DNA of 64,000 nt from Limosilactobacillus fastidiosus (GTDB taxonomy: Bacteria > Bacillota > Bacilli > Lactobacillales > Lactobacillaceae). The notes under the pieces are model-generated. The model had not been told where the DNA came from. It saw only the letters and a list, made by a program, of their open reading frames with translations, and ran no database searches. Location: NCBI RefSeq assembly GCF_014145505.1, contig NZ_JACIUZ010000011.1:1-64000 (forward strand). Direction: 5' to 3'. Below, piece by piece: positions 49,277 to 57,229 of the stretch (the stretch's first letter is position 1; the number at the start of each line of letters is the position of its first letter). A program made the translations under genes and the position numbers.

Positions 49277-49312
49277 ACACTTGTGTTCCTAACACAAATT
49301 ATTTATTGGAGG
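49262..49312. repeat. double palindrome upstream of the intact recombinase
   Basis: Arms CCTCCAACAAATAAT (49262-49276) and ATTATTTATTGGAGG (49298-49312) pair with one mismatch. Inside is a perfect TTGTGTT-cct-AACACAA (49281-49297). The right arm contains the ribosome site GGAGG of the recombinase. Operator, recombinase site or RNA switch are all possible. Confidence 0.75.
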
Positions 49313-49319
49313 TTTTAAT

Positions 49320-50255
49320 ATGTCTCGGAAACACTACAGTACAAAATTATTCTATAAGTATTATATTGGTTGGATTCGGTTATATAAAGAGAAAGCAGTT
49401 AGAAAAGTTACACTTGATAAATACTACTTAACTTACCGAAAGATTAAGCAGTTAGCTCCAGAATTACACATGAATGATTTAACTCGGCAATCATATCAAA
49501 AATTGTTAAATGATTATGCAACTACTCATGAGAAACAAACTACTTTAGACTTCCATCACCATTTAAAAGCTGCTCTAGTTGATGCGCTTGATGAAGGACT
49601 CCTAGAGCACGATCCAACAAGACGAGCAATCATTAAGGGGTGTGTCCCTAGTCAAAAGAAAAATAAGTTCCTTAGTCTATACGAACTACAAAAACTTTTG
49701 CGTCATCTTGATTTAGGTAATGAATTAAATTGGGATTGGTTTATCCTGTTAGTTGCTAAAACTGGTTTACGTTTTGCTGAAGCATTAGCTTTAACGCCAG
49801 AAGATTTTGATTTTGAAAAGCAACAAATCATTGTTAATAAGTCTTGGAATTATAAGCTTCCACAGGGACAATTTCAAAAGACAAAGAATGAATCTTCTAA
49901 TCGAACCGTAATGGTTGATTGGCACCTAATGAATCAATTTAGATCGCTAATTCAAGATAAAGAGCGTAATTGGCCGGTATTTGTTCCACATCATAAACGA
50001 GTCTTTAATTCAACCGTTAATGGACTACTAGAGAAGTACTGTTATAAGTTAGATATTCCAACAATTTCAATCCATGGACTTCGTCATACTCATGCTTCAT
50101 TACTACTATATGAAGGCGTTTCGGTAGCAAGTGTTGCTAAACGTCTTGGGCACGCTAATACAACTACTACTCAGGAAACTTACTTGCATATTATCGAAGA
50201 ACTGGAAAATAAAGATAATGATAAAGTATTACATCATTTGTCACAATTAAGCTAA
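49320..50255 (+). CDS. tyrosine recombinase (XerC/PsrA-like) of the hsdS inversion system
   Basis: 311 residues, phage-integrase family. SAM-like N-terminal domain (about 8-95) and catalytic domain (about 115-311) with Arg151 (TGLRFAEAL), Lys189 (TKN), His252/Arg255 (HGLRH), His278 (LGHAN) and nucleophile Tyr288 (TTQETYLH), all intact. GGAGG 7 nt before ATG. It lies between inverted hsdS genes like the recombinases that shuffle type I specificity genes in streptococci, so it most probably inverts hsdS segments. It converges with hsdS on a shared terminator. Confidence 0.93.
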   Translation: MSRKHYSTKLFYKYYIGWIRLYKEKAVRKVTLDKYYLTYRKIKQLAPELHMNDLTRQSYQKLLNDYATTHEKQTTLDFHHHLKAALVDALDEGLLEHDPTRRAIIKGCVPSQKKNKFLSLYELQKLLRHLDLGNELNWDWFILLVAKTGLRFAEALALTPEDFDFEKQQIIVNKSWNYKLPQGQFQKTKNESSNRTVMVDWHLMNQFRSLIQDKERNWPVFVPHHKRVFNSTVNGLLEKYCYKLDIPTISIHGLRHTHASLLLYEGVSVASVAKRLGHANTTTTQETYLHIIEELENKDNDKVLHHLSQLS

Positions 50256-50260
50256 AGAAA

Positions 50261-50298
50261 TAGTGGCATCAGCATAATTTACTGATGCCACTATTTTT
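50261..50298. terminator. bidirectional terminator between recombinase and hsdS
   Basis: Perfect 12-bp stem TAGTGGCATCAG / CTGATGCCACTA with an 8-nt loop; TTTTTAG follows on the plus side and TTTCTTT on the minus side. Confidence 0.85.
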
Positions 50299-51505
50299 AG
50301 ATGAATAGTTTTTGGAGAAAAAACTTTTTGAGATAAGTAAGTTTACCTAATCTTCTCTGCTGGAGAGAAAGAAGATGCGAGATTACGTCCATTAACTTAG
50401 AAATACTATTTCTTTCATTATCTTTGGGTAGAGTAACTTTTAATTTCTTTATGTCATTTGAACTTATCGATTCAAACGTAGAGCCAGAGCTAATTCTTTT
50501 CCACGTATTGTTCATTAACTTTGTTTGTAGCAAATAAAATAAATACTTGTCACCTTCAATTGCTGCTACTCCACGACCTATAACAGCATTCATGGATGCA
50601 ATCGCTAAATAACCCACAGGGGCACGTACAGTCATTATTATTTCACCATTATGAACAGATTTTGTTATTTCTTTTGTCCAAACTCTTGGAACTACTTTAC
50701 CTGATTTTAGATCAGCGTTTCCCTGTATGAGGATGTGATCATTTGGATTTGTAGTATAATACTTGCTACTTGGAGACTGTCCCATTGTTACTTTAGCTAC
50801 CTCACCCAACTTACGCTGCTCCCAATCGCCACTAAAACCATCGAACCGTAATACTGGTTGTTTATTATTCTTGTCAGCGAACATCTTTTGCAACAATCCC
50901 TTTTTAAGTTGCTTTAGCAGGTCCAATTTTCGTTGCTGGAGAGAAAGAAGTTTATTAATTATATTTAGTAAATTTGCAATCTTATTTTGCTCTTTAACTT
51001 TAACGGGTATTATTAAAGTTGTGTTAAAAAAATCTTCTGCACTGATATTTAGAAGGCCATGGTTTCTGGCACCTTCAGCGGCATTACGATAAATTTCTGA
51101 ATACCACTTACTAGTATCATAGTAATGTTCTAAGAAGTCAGAATTGACACTATCAAGAGGTTTAAATACTAAATATAATGTGGAAAGGACACCGTTCTTA
51201 TATCTATTTAATCGTTTTATAGCGCCATAAGGAAAATCCACAGAATAGCTTTTATTATAAGCAAAATCCCCTCTTGTTAGCAGAAAATATTTTGTTAACT
51301 GTTTACTAGCTATTTGTTTGTTAAAATAATCTGTCTGATCAACGAGCCCGTCTTGAGCAGAAATAGTTAATGGACGATCGCTTTGTAAATCTTTATTTTT
51401 TCTCAGTATACGAGTAGAGATACTTTTTAACTTACGCTGCTCCCAATCATCAGTGAAACCTTTAAAACGAACCTTAGGCACCATTCCTTTAGGCTTTTTA
51501 TCCAT
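50297..51505 (-). CDS. hsdS: type I restriction-modification specificity subunit HsdS (expressed copy)
   Basis: 402 residues. A constant start (1-20) is followed by WEQRKL (21-26) and TRD1 (about 27-180). The central spacer with LSLQQRKLDLLKQLKKGLLQK (about 188-208) leads to a second WEQRKL (228-233), TRD2 (about 234-370) and the helical end LSLQQRRLGKLTYLKKFFLQKLFI. Each TRD reads one half of a bipartite DNA target. It overlaps hsdM by 8 bp. This is the only copy with a start codon and operon context. The repeated WEQRKL motifs coincide with DNA repeats found in silent cassettes. Confidence 0.95.
   Translation of the reverse strand: MDKKPKGMVPKVRFKGFTDDWEQRKLKSISTRILRKNKDLQSDRPLTISAQDGLVDQTDYFNKQIASKQLTKYFLLTRGDFAYNKSYSVDFPYGAIKRLNRYKNGVLSTLYLVFKPLDSVNSDFLEHYYDTSKWYSEIYRNAAEGARNHGLLNISAEDFFNTTLIIPVKVKEQNKIANLLNIINKLLSLQQRKLDLLKQLKKGLLQKMFADKNNKQPVLRFDGFSGDWEQRKLGEVAKVTMGQSPSSKYYTTNPNDHILIQGNADLKSGKVVPRVWTKEITKSVHNGEIIMTVRAPVGYLAIASMNAVIGRGVAAIEGDKYLFYLLQTKLMNNTWKRISSGSTFESISSNDIKKLKVTLPKDNERNSISKLMDVISHLLSLQQRRLGKLTYLKKFFLQKLFI
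50808..50945 (-). repeat. central inverted repeat, copy in expressed hsdS
   Basis: Inverted partner of 48577-48714, covering the central spacer and second WEQRKL. Differences are confined to the codons after LLQK (M versus L) and after ADK (NN versus DA). Confidence 0.85.
51429..51445 (-). repeat. 17-bp crossover motif at the 5' junction of hsdS
   Basis: TGGGAGCAGCGTAAGTT on the minus strand. Identical copies: 43864-43880 (+), 47168-47184 (-), 48089-48105 (+), 48698-48714 (+), 50808-50824 (-). A second shared motif CTCTCCAGCAACGAAAA lies at 44336-44352, 46675-46691, 48579-48595 and 50927-50943. Confidence 0.85.
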
Positions 51506-53153
51506 TACGCTTTACCTCGTTTTCTAGCATTTTGATAAAATCATTTAAGTCGTTTTGTGTCTTCTCGTCTTTTGAAGTTAGCTCTTTCATCATCCCCAAA
51601 AGTTCACTTTGGGTCTTTTCAATCTCTTGTTGTGTTTCTTCCATTTTTTTAGTTAACTTACCAAGGTCAACAGGTGGTTCCGGTTCAAAAGTATCAACAT
51701 ATCGTGGAATATTAAGATTATAATCATTCTCTTTAACCTCATCGATAGTAGCTACATGCGCATACTTATCGACATTTTTTCGTTCCTTATAGGTATTGAT
51801 AATCTTATCAATATCTTCGGTCCGTAAAACATTCTGATTTTTGCCCTTTTCAAAGTCCTTGCTTGCATCAATGAATAACAAATCTTTATTTTGCTTATTT
51901 TTCTTTAAGACAAGGACGACAGTCGGAATACCGGTTGAATAAAATAAGTTAGCTGGTAATCCAATAATCGCATCAATTTGATTTTTCTCTAATAACGCTT
52001 GACGAATCTTACCCTCCTTTGCACCACGGAATAATACTCCATGAGGTAAAACAATTGCCATTGTCCCGTCTTGCTTCAAGTGATATAAACCGTGAAGCAA
52101 GAAAGCATAATCAGCTTTAGTCTTAGGCGCTAGCGCCCCATACTCCTTGAAACGTGGATCCTTTAATTTATTATCATTATTATCCCAGCGAGCTGAATAT
52201 GGTGGATTAGCTACCACCATATCAAAGCTATGTGGATGATCAACACCATGTTCATCAACACCATCAGGCCAATCCATCTCTAATGTATCTGCATTCTTTA
52301 AGGTCATATTTTGATAACGAACATCGTGCATCATTAAGTTCATCCGTGCCAAGTTGTAGGTCGTTGTATTTAATTCTTGCCCAGCATATTTTAACTTTTT
52401 TTGTGCTTCTTTATCTTGAATTTGATCTTTTACTGTCAATAGTAATGAACCACTACCACACGCGAAATCATAAACCTCTGGATTTTCTGACTTCAAATTC
52501 TGTGTAACTAGTTTAGCTAAAACTTCTGAGACTTCGTGTGGTGTGTAAAACTCTCCAGCTTTTTTTCCTGAATTTGAAGCAAATTCTTTAATTAAATAAG
52601 TATAGATATCGCCTAGAATATCGTGCCCATTCTCATCCTTGTATTCAATTTGATCAACTAAGTTAACAATATCTGTCAATGCCTTAGCTCGCGCCGCTGT
52701 TGAATTACCCAACCGTGAGTTACTAAGATTCATATCATCAAAAATACCATGAAAATCTACCCTCGAATTTCGATTAAGGTTTAAATTACGATTAAAACTA
52801 TCAAGCATATCCTGATAATCAGATGGAGCAATTGTATTATTATTTACTTTATCAACGATTGTCGCCCATGTATATTGCGGTGCAATTGCATAACCAAGTG
52901 AAAAGGCAATTTCCTCTAAGTAATCATTCAAATCATCGCCACTTGCCTGTTCTTTATATGCTTCATTAACACTTTGTCCTTCATTAACATCAATTACTTT
53001 CTTTTCTACGATGTTTTTCTCCTGATGCTCAGATAAATACCGGTAAAACATAAATCCTAAAATGTAATTACGGTATTCGCTAGCATCCATATTACTCCGC
53101 AAACGGTTAGCCATTTCCCATAATTTACTTGTTACTTCTTTTGCTTTATTCAT
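51498..53153 (-). CDS. hsdM: type I restriction-modification methyltransferase HsdM
   Basis: N6-adenine methyltransferase subunit; with HsdS it forms M2S. 551 residues: N-terminal helical domain (LWEMANRLRSNMDASEYRNYILGFMFYRYL), SAM motif VYDFACGSGSLLLTV (about 225) and catalytic MVVANPPYSARW (about 312). A coiled-coil C-terminus (about 510-545) faces HsdS. Starts 11 nt after hsdR and overlaps hsdS. Confidence 0.96.
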   Translation of the reverse strand: MNKAKEVTSKLWEMANRLRSNMDASEYRNYILGFMFYRYLSEHQEKNIVEKKVIDVNEGQSVNEAYKEQASGDDLNDYLEEIAFSLGYAIAPQYTWATIVDKVNNNTIAPSDYQDMLDSFNRNLNLNRNSRVDFHGIFDDMNLSNSRLGNSTAARAKALTDIVNLVDQIEYKDENGHDILGDIYTYLIKEFASNSGKKAGEFYTPHEVSEVLAKLVTQNLKSENPEVYDFACGSGSLLLTVKDQIQDKEAQKKLKYAGQELNTTTYNLARMNLMMHDVRYQNMTLKNADTLEMDWPDGVDEHGVDHPHSFDMVVANPPYSARWDNNDNKLKDPRFKEYGALAPKTKADYAFLLHGLYHLKQDGTMAIVLPHGVLFRGAKEGKIRQALLEKNQIDAIIGLPANLFYSTGIPTVVLVLKKNKQNKDLLFIDASKDFEKGKNQNVLRTEDIDKIINTYKERKNVDKYAHVATIDEVKENDYNLNIPRYVDTFEPEPPVDLGKLTKKMEETQQEIEKTQSELLGMMKELTSKDEKTQNDLNDFIKMLENEVKRNG

Positions 53154-53164
53154 TTCTAAAACTC

Positions 53165-56100
53165 CTAATATTCTTTCTTTAATTTATCCGCAAATTCATT
53201 AATATTGCGTCTTAAGTGCGTCCGATATTTAATTTTACTTAATTCCTTTACATTAGCAGACTCCGCATCAGTTTTATAAACAGCTTGTCCTTCCATTACG
53301 ATGTTATCAAGTTCACCATTTCCGTTTAAATCATCAGCACCGATAACATGCCGCTCTAGAATTTCATTGACCAAGTGAGAATCTTTAATATCGGCTAATC
53401 CCCACTGCTTTTTATAGTCAAAGATCGCCGTCCTTTGCTGATCATTATTATTTCGATCAATTAACTTCTTAATATGCCGCTGCTGAACCGGATATTCTTT
53501 AGGTTTTACTTTTCCCCTAAAGATATCATCAATAAAACGAAGAATCTTAGCGGCATATCTGCGATCTTCTAACTTATCCGAAATATTCTTAACTTCTTCA
53601 GCTGACTTTTTAGCAGCCTCAATATTGTTGTTATGATATTGATTCATCACTTCAGCAATCAGACCTTCAAGATAATCCCAATTAACTTTCACTTCTTTTA
53701 CGTGCTCCATTTGCAAGTCAACTTGTGAAAAGTCGATATGGTGTTTCTTAGCGATTTTAGCTTTTAATCGGTTAGCTAAAGTAGTTGTTAAAATTTCTTC
53801 ATCATCCTCTGACATCCCCAACGTCATTAATAATTTCTCTGGGTGCCTATCGTCATAACGATCATCTTGTTTAGCAATCGCCATTAAATGATTGTATTGG
53901 CGCAAGTCCTTATACATCTGCTCTTGTGCTGCTTCACTTGCTGGAATATCAGTAAAGTCTTCAGAAAAACTAGCTAAACTATTAACTACTTTATGAAGTT
54001 TATTCTTTATTTGATCATAACTAGGTGCAATAACCCCCTTACTCTCGCCATCATCACCAAATAAAGTCGTTTGGATACTAGCTGAATTACGATTAGCATA
54101 TTTGGCCAGTGCTCTCTTCATTAGCATTTCTGTATGATTAGGCCAACGGTAATTAATGATCCGACCAAACGGTTTCGTCTGCATGTCATAAACTCTGTTC
54201 GTTCTGCTATACGCCTGAACAAGAGCAGCTCCTTTCAATGTTCGATCAACATATAAAGTATTCAATTGTGGAGCATTAAAGCCTGTTAATAACTGATCAA
54301 CAACAATCACGATATCAAAATATTTTCCATCATTAATCGTCCGATTTAGTCGTGAAACAACCTGTTCTGTATATTCTTTAACCTGCTTGTCATCAAAACT
54401 AGTGCCAAACATCTTATTATAGTCCTTCATCGCTTCTTGCAACGACTTGTTGGTTTCAAGCTGACTATCACTATTCGAAGTATCTTGACTAAAAGTAATA
54501 CCTATTCGTAATGGATGTTGACGCTCTGCATTTTGCTTCTTAAATTCACGGTAATACTCCATTGCCATAGGTGTGGATGCCTTCCCACCACCAACATGAG
54601 TAGTTAAAATTGCATTATATTTTCCGTTTACCGATCGTTTATTCCAATTTTTTAATATATCTTTAACAACCAGTTGGATATGCTTAGGATTTTCATCATA
54701 AACACTTGGTTCAACTTTATCGTCCATATCATCATCGTTCATATTAGCTATTCGTTCTTGAACTTCTTCATCCGTCATTTTTGGATAACGGGCTTTGAAA
54801 TACTCTGGTAAATATTGTTCGCGTAGAACTTTTTCTGTTAAGGTTGTTTCAAAATCAACCTTAAACCCAAGAACATTTCCATCTTTAATCGCATCTTGAA
54901 TAGTATATGTATGAATAACATCCCCAAAAATATCACGAGTAGTCAAGATTTTTGATTTTCCATTTTCCGGTAGAAAGACTGGTGTCCCAGTATAGCCAAC
55001 CCACGCTGATTTTGGAAAAGCTTGGCGAATTCGTTGTAGCATTTCTCCCGAGGTTGAGCGGTGAGCTTCATCCACAATAAAGACAATATTCTTATCAACT
55101 GCCTTAAAATCTTTACTACGAACCACCGCATCCATCTTTTGTGTGGATGTAACAATAATTCCATTGCCCTTACGTCTTAACCTATTAACCAAATCCCACC
55201 GATTAGCTGTATCGGTCACTACTCCACCCTTACTATCATCAGTATTTTCAGGATCATAAGCTTTATATTCATCAACTGTCTGGTTTGTTAACGCAATCCG
55301 ATCAACCATAAAAACAACCTTATCAACATTGGGTAACTTTGAGGCTAACCAAGCAGCCTTAAATGAACTAATGGTCTTCCCAGAACCAGTTGTATGCCAG
55401 ACATAGCCAATCCGTTGATCATCAATTCCAAAAGTATGTTCACGAATCTTATTAATAACTTTTTTGGTAGAATAAACTTGGTATGGACGCATAATTTTAA
55501 TCATCTTATGTTTAGGAGTTCCATCCAAAATCATATAATTAGTCGCCATCTGATGAGCCATTGGAATAGACAACACTAAATCAGCAAACTGCATTGCATC
55601 TAATACTGGTTTATTATCCTCAGCTCTTTGCCACTGAAAAGCAAAATCAGTATTAAAACTTTCAGCAGTCGTATTAGCCATATATCGGGCATCATGTGGC
55701 GTTAACGCTACTAAAACTTGAACTGTTCCAAAAATATCAGTATATTGCTCTTCTTCAATATACTGACGCATTTGGTTCAAGGCCTCTTTAGCATCCCGAC
55801 CATCAGCTTTTTCTTCAATTTGAATAATTGGCAAGCCATTAATTAGCATCGTTACGTCAAAACGACGATCTTTTCGTCCAGGTATAACTGCTGGGCGATC
55901 AATTTGATTCACGATCTGGTAAACTGTATTCCCTGCACCAATTTGTTGTTGATCAAAAATTTGCAAGTAAATATGCTTACCATCATCACGTTCAATCTCT
56001 ACTTGTGATATTCCATTAATTCCGTAAAGAAACTGGCCGGCTTCATATGGCGTCTTCGTTTGCTTTTGAATTTCGGCTTTCACTTGATTGAACTCGGTAC

Positions 56101-56281
56101 TAGATAAAGGCTGCTCTAAACGATCTTGGTTATGTTGTTCAAGAATATGTTTGAAGTTCGCCCATAACTGATCAGTCGTTTTTATTTGTGGTAAATACTC
56201 CCACTGCTTACTTCCACCTAAATTAACTAAATGATTGATTAGGTCATTTTCGAATTTTAATTCATTATGTTCTACTGTCAT
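53165..56281 (-). CDS. hsdR: type I restriction endonuclease subunit HsdR
   Basis: Translocase and nuclease subunit. About 1038 residues from ATG 56281 (the frame is open to 56329; GAGGAG lies 12 nt before 56281). The N-terminal PD-(D/E)xK nuclease reads RRFDVTMLINGLPIIQIEEK. SF2 helicase motifs are WHTTGSGKTISSFKAAW (Walker A), FIVDEAHRSTSG (DEAH box) and GYTGTP (motif III). A C-terminal helical domain binds the methylase core. Second gene in the operon, after the half-S gene. Confidence 0.95.
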   Translation of the reverse strand: MTVEHNELKFENDLINHLVNLGGSKQWEYLPQIKTTDQLWANFKHILEQHNQDRLEQPLSSTEFNQVKAEIQKQTKTPYEAGQFLYGINGISQVEIERDDGKHIYLQIFDQQQIGAGNTVYQIVNQIDRPAVIPGRKDRRFDVTMLINGLPIIQIEEKADGRDAKEALNQMRQYIEEEQYTDIFGTVQVLVALTPHDARYMANTTAESFNTDFAFQWQRAEDNKPVLDAMQFADLVLSIPMAHQMATNYMILDGTPKHKMIKIMRPYQVYSTKKVINKIREHTFGIDDQRIGYVWHTTGSGKTISSFKAAWLASKLPNVDKVVFMVDRIALTNQTVDEYKAYDPENTDDSKGGVVTDTANRWDLVNRLRRKGNGIIVTSTQKMDAVVRSKDFKAVDKNIVFIVDEAHRSTSGEMLQRIRQAFPKSAWVGYTGTPVFLPENGKSKILTTRDIFGDVIHTYTIQDAIKDGNVLGFKVDFETTLTEKVLREQYLPEYFKARYPKMTDEEVQERIANMNDDDMDDKVEPSVYDENPKHIQLVVKDILKNWNKRSVNGKYNAILTTHVGGGKASTPMAMEYYREFKKQNAERQHPLRIGITFSQDTSNSDSQLETNKSLQEAMKDYNKMFGTSFDDKQVKEYTEQVVSRLNRTINDGKYFDIVIVVDQLLTGFNAPQLNTLYVDRTLKGAALVQAYSRTNRVYDMQTKPFGRIINYRWPNHTEMLMKRALAKYANRNSASIQTTLFGDDGESKGVIAPSYDQIKNKLHKVVNSLASFSEDFTDIPASEAAQEQMYKDLRQYNHLMAIAKQDDRYDDRHPEKLLMTLGMSEDDEEILTTTLANRLKAKIAKKHHIDFSQVDLQMEHVKEVKVNWDYLEGLIAEVMNQYHNNNIEAAKKSAEEVKNISDKLEDRRYAAKILRFIDDIFRGKVKPKEYPVQQRHIKKLIDRNNNDQQRTAIFDYKKQWGLADIKDSHLVNEILERHVIGADDLNGNGELDNIVMEGQAVYKTDAESANVKELSKIKYRTHLRRNINEFADKLKKEY

Positions 56282-56342
56282 TAATAATTTTATCTCCTCA
56301 CCATTTTTAGCAACGATTAACAAAAACAATAAAATAAAGTAT

Positions 56343-56879
56343 TTATTGTTTATCCTTTATTTTTCTTAAAAATGCCTTACTTCTCACTAATTCCATATCT
56401 GACAATTTCTTTTTTAAATAATTATTGTAAATAGATTTTACATAAATTTTTCCCATTAAACGCTGTTCTTTCAAACTCGGCAACTGAATTTCTAAATTAG
56501 AAAGAATAGAAGGTTGAAGTCGTTCAATAAATGACCCTTGTAAAAACGAATTTTTCTGTTTCTTTACAGACTCATCTTCATTTAACAGATAACAAATGTA
56601 ATAAGCTGATGCTATAGTACCATCAACAATGATTTTACACATTTTTTGATTCAGAATAATCTTTGAAGAATTCTCTTCTGAAATAACTCTAGCACTAGAA
56701 TTACCAATTTTAGGGTATAAATCAAATGCTATTATGTTAGAGCATTGTTCTGTTTCTTTTCCCATTAAATAAAAATCATTTTCGGCATCTAATGATGTAT
56801 ATTGATTTGCTAGTTTATTTTTATTTAATCTGTTAACGTTTTTTCCAGATTCAATTCTAGATACTTCTTTTAGTTTCAT
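56343..56879 (-). CDS. half-size HsdS-like protein (single target-recognition domain)
   Basis: 178 residues. Begins MKLKEVSRIESGKN, the usual start of a TRD, and has LEIQLPSLKEQRLMGKIYVKSI, the usual TRD end plus one spacer helix, then a short basic tail. So it is half a specificity subunit, not related by WEQRKL repeats to the shuffled genes. AGGAG 6 nt before ATG. It is first gene behind the operon promoter, 61 nt before hsdR. It could dimerise to give an alternative S unit or regulate the system; no proof. Confidence 0.82.
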   Translation of the reverse strand: MKLKEVSRIESGKNVNRLNKNKLANQYTSLDAENDFYLMGKETEQCSNIIAFDLYPKIGNSSARVISEENSSKIILNQKMCKIIVDGTIASAYYICYLLNEDESVKKQKNSFLQGSFIERLQPSILSNLEIQLPSLKEQRLMGKIYVKSIYNNYLKKKLSDMELVRSKAFLRKIKDKQ

Positions 56880-56891
56880 TTTGCTCTCCTT

Positions 56892-56956
56892 TTATGTAAG
56901 AAATAATATTACACTCATCGCAAATTGTCAATAGTAAAATATCATTTCTTACATAA
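56892..56956. promoter_or_regulatory. split inverted repeat flanking the hsd operon promoter
   Basis: TTATGTAAGAAAT (56892-56904) and ATTTCTTACATAA (56944-56956) are perfect 13-bp inverted copies, centres 52 bp apart (about five helical turns). One overlaps the -10, the other lies upstream of the -35. Suggests a repressor that binds both sites or loops DNA. Confidence 0.65.
56903..56931 (-). promoter_or_regulatory. promoter of the half-S-hsdR-hsdM-hsdS operon
   Basis: Minus strand: perfect -35 TTGACA (56931-56926), 17-bp spacer, -10 TATTAT (56908-56903). Confidence 0.9.
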
Positions 56957-57025
56957 GTGATGTTGATTAATGATATAGTATCACTATACATAAATAATTT
57001 ATGATACTGTAATTACACTTTAAAA

Positions 57026-57063
57026 ATAAAAAGAGAACCCTTATATCTTAAGGATTCTCTTTA
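57026..57063 (-). terminator. tRNA-Ser terminator
   Basis: Stem AAAGAGAA-CCTT / AAGG-TTCTCTTT, T-run TTTTTATTTTT on the minus strand. Confidence 0.85.
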
Positions 57064-57072
57064 GTTAAATAA

Positions 57073-57160
57073 GGAGAGTACAGGATTTGAACCTGCGCGC
57101 CCGCTCAACACGGGTTCGCCGGATTTCGAGTCCGGTGCATTACCACTCTGCCAACTCTCC
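57073..57160 (-). tRNA. tRNA-Ser (anticodon CGA)
   Basis: 88-nt class II tRNA. Acceptor GGAGAGT/ACTCTCC, D arm with GTGGTAATGC, anticodon loop CTCGAAA (CGA, reads UCG), long GC-rich variable arm and T loop GGTTCAAATCC. CCA is not encoded. Its 3' end faces the restriction island. Confidence 0.97.
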
Positions 57161-57229
57161 ATAATAGGTTGTTCAGAATAACCCCGAATAACCAAATTGT
57201 ATCAGAATAATGTCCTGCAGTAAAGATAA

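Larger units (their letters stand above)
48089..51445. repeat. arm B of the mirror-image hsdS duplication
   Basis: Reads: cassette 3 (+), palindrome, intact recombinase (+), terminator, expressed hsdS (-). It mirrors arm A. Its outer end at 51429-51445 is the 17-bp motif that joins the constant hsdS start. Confidence 0.75.

Noticed and set aside
43864-51445. Repeated short sequences that might be a CRISPR array
   Set aside because: Repeats are inside coding frames, lie in both orientations and are separated by 0.6-3 kb of coding sequence, not 25-40 bp spacers.
57073-57093. att duplication of the tRNA-Ser 3' end elsewhere in the island
   Set aside because: Reading 42.4-57.0 kb by eye gave no second copy; a short degenerate copy could have been missed.
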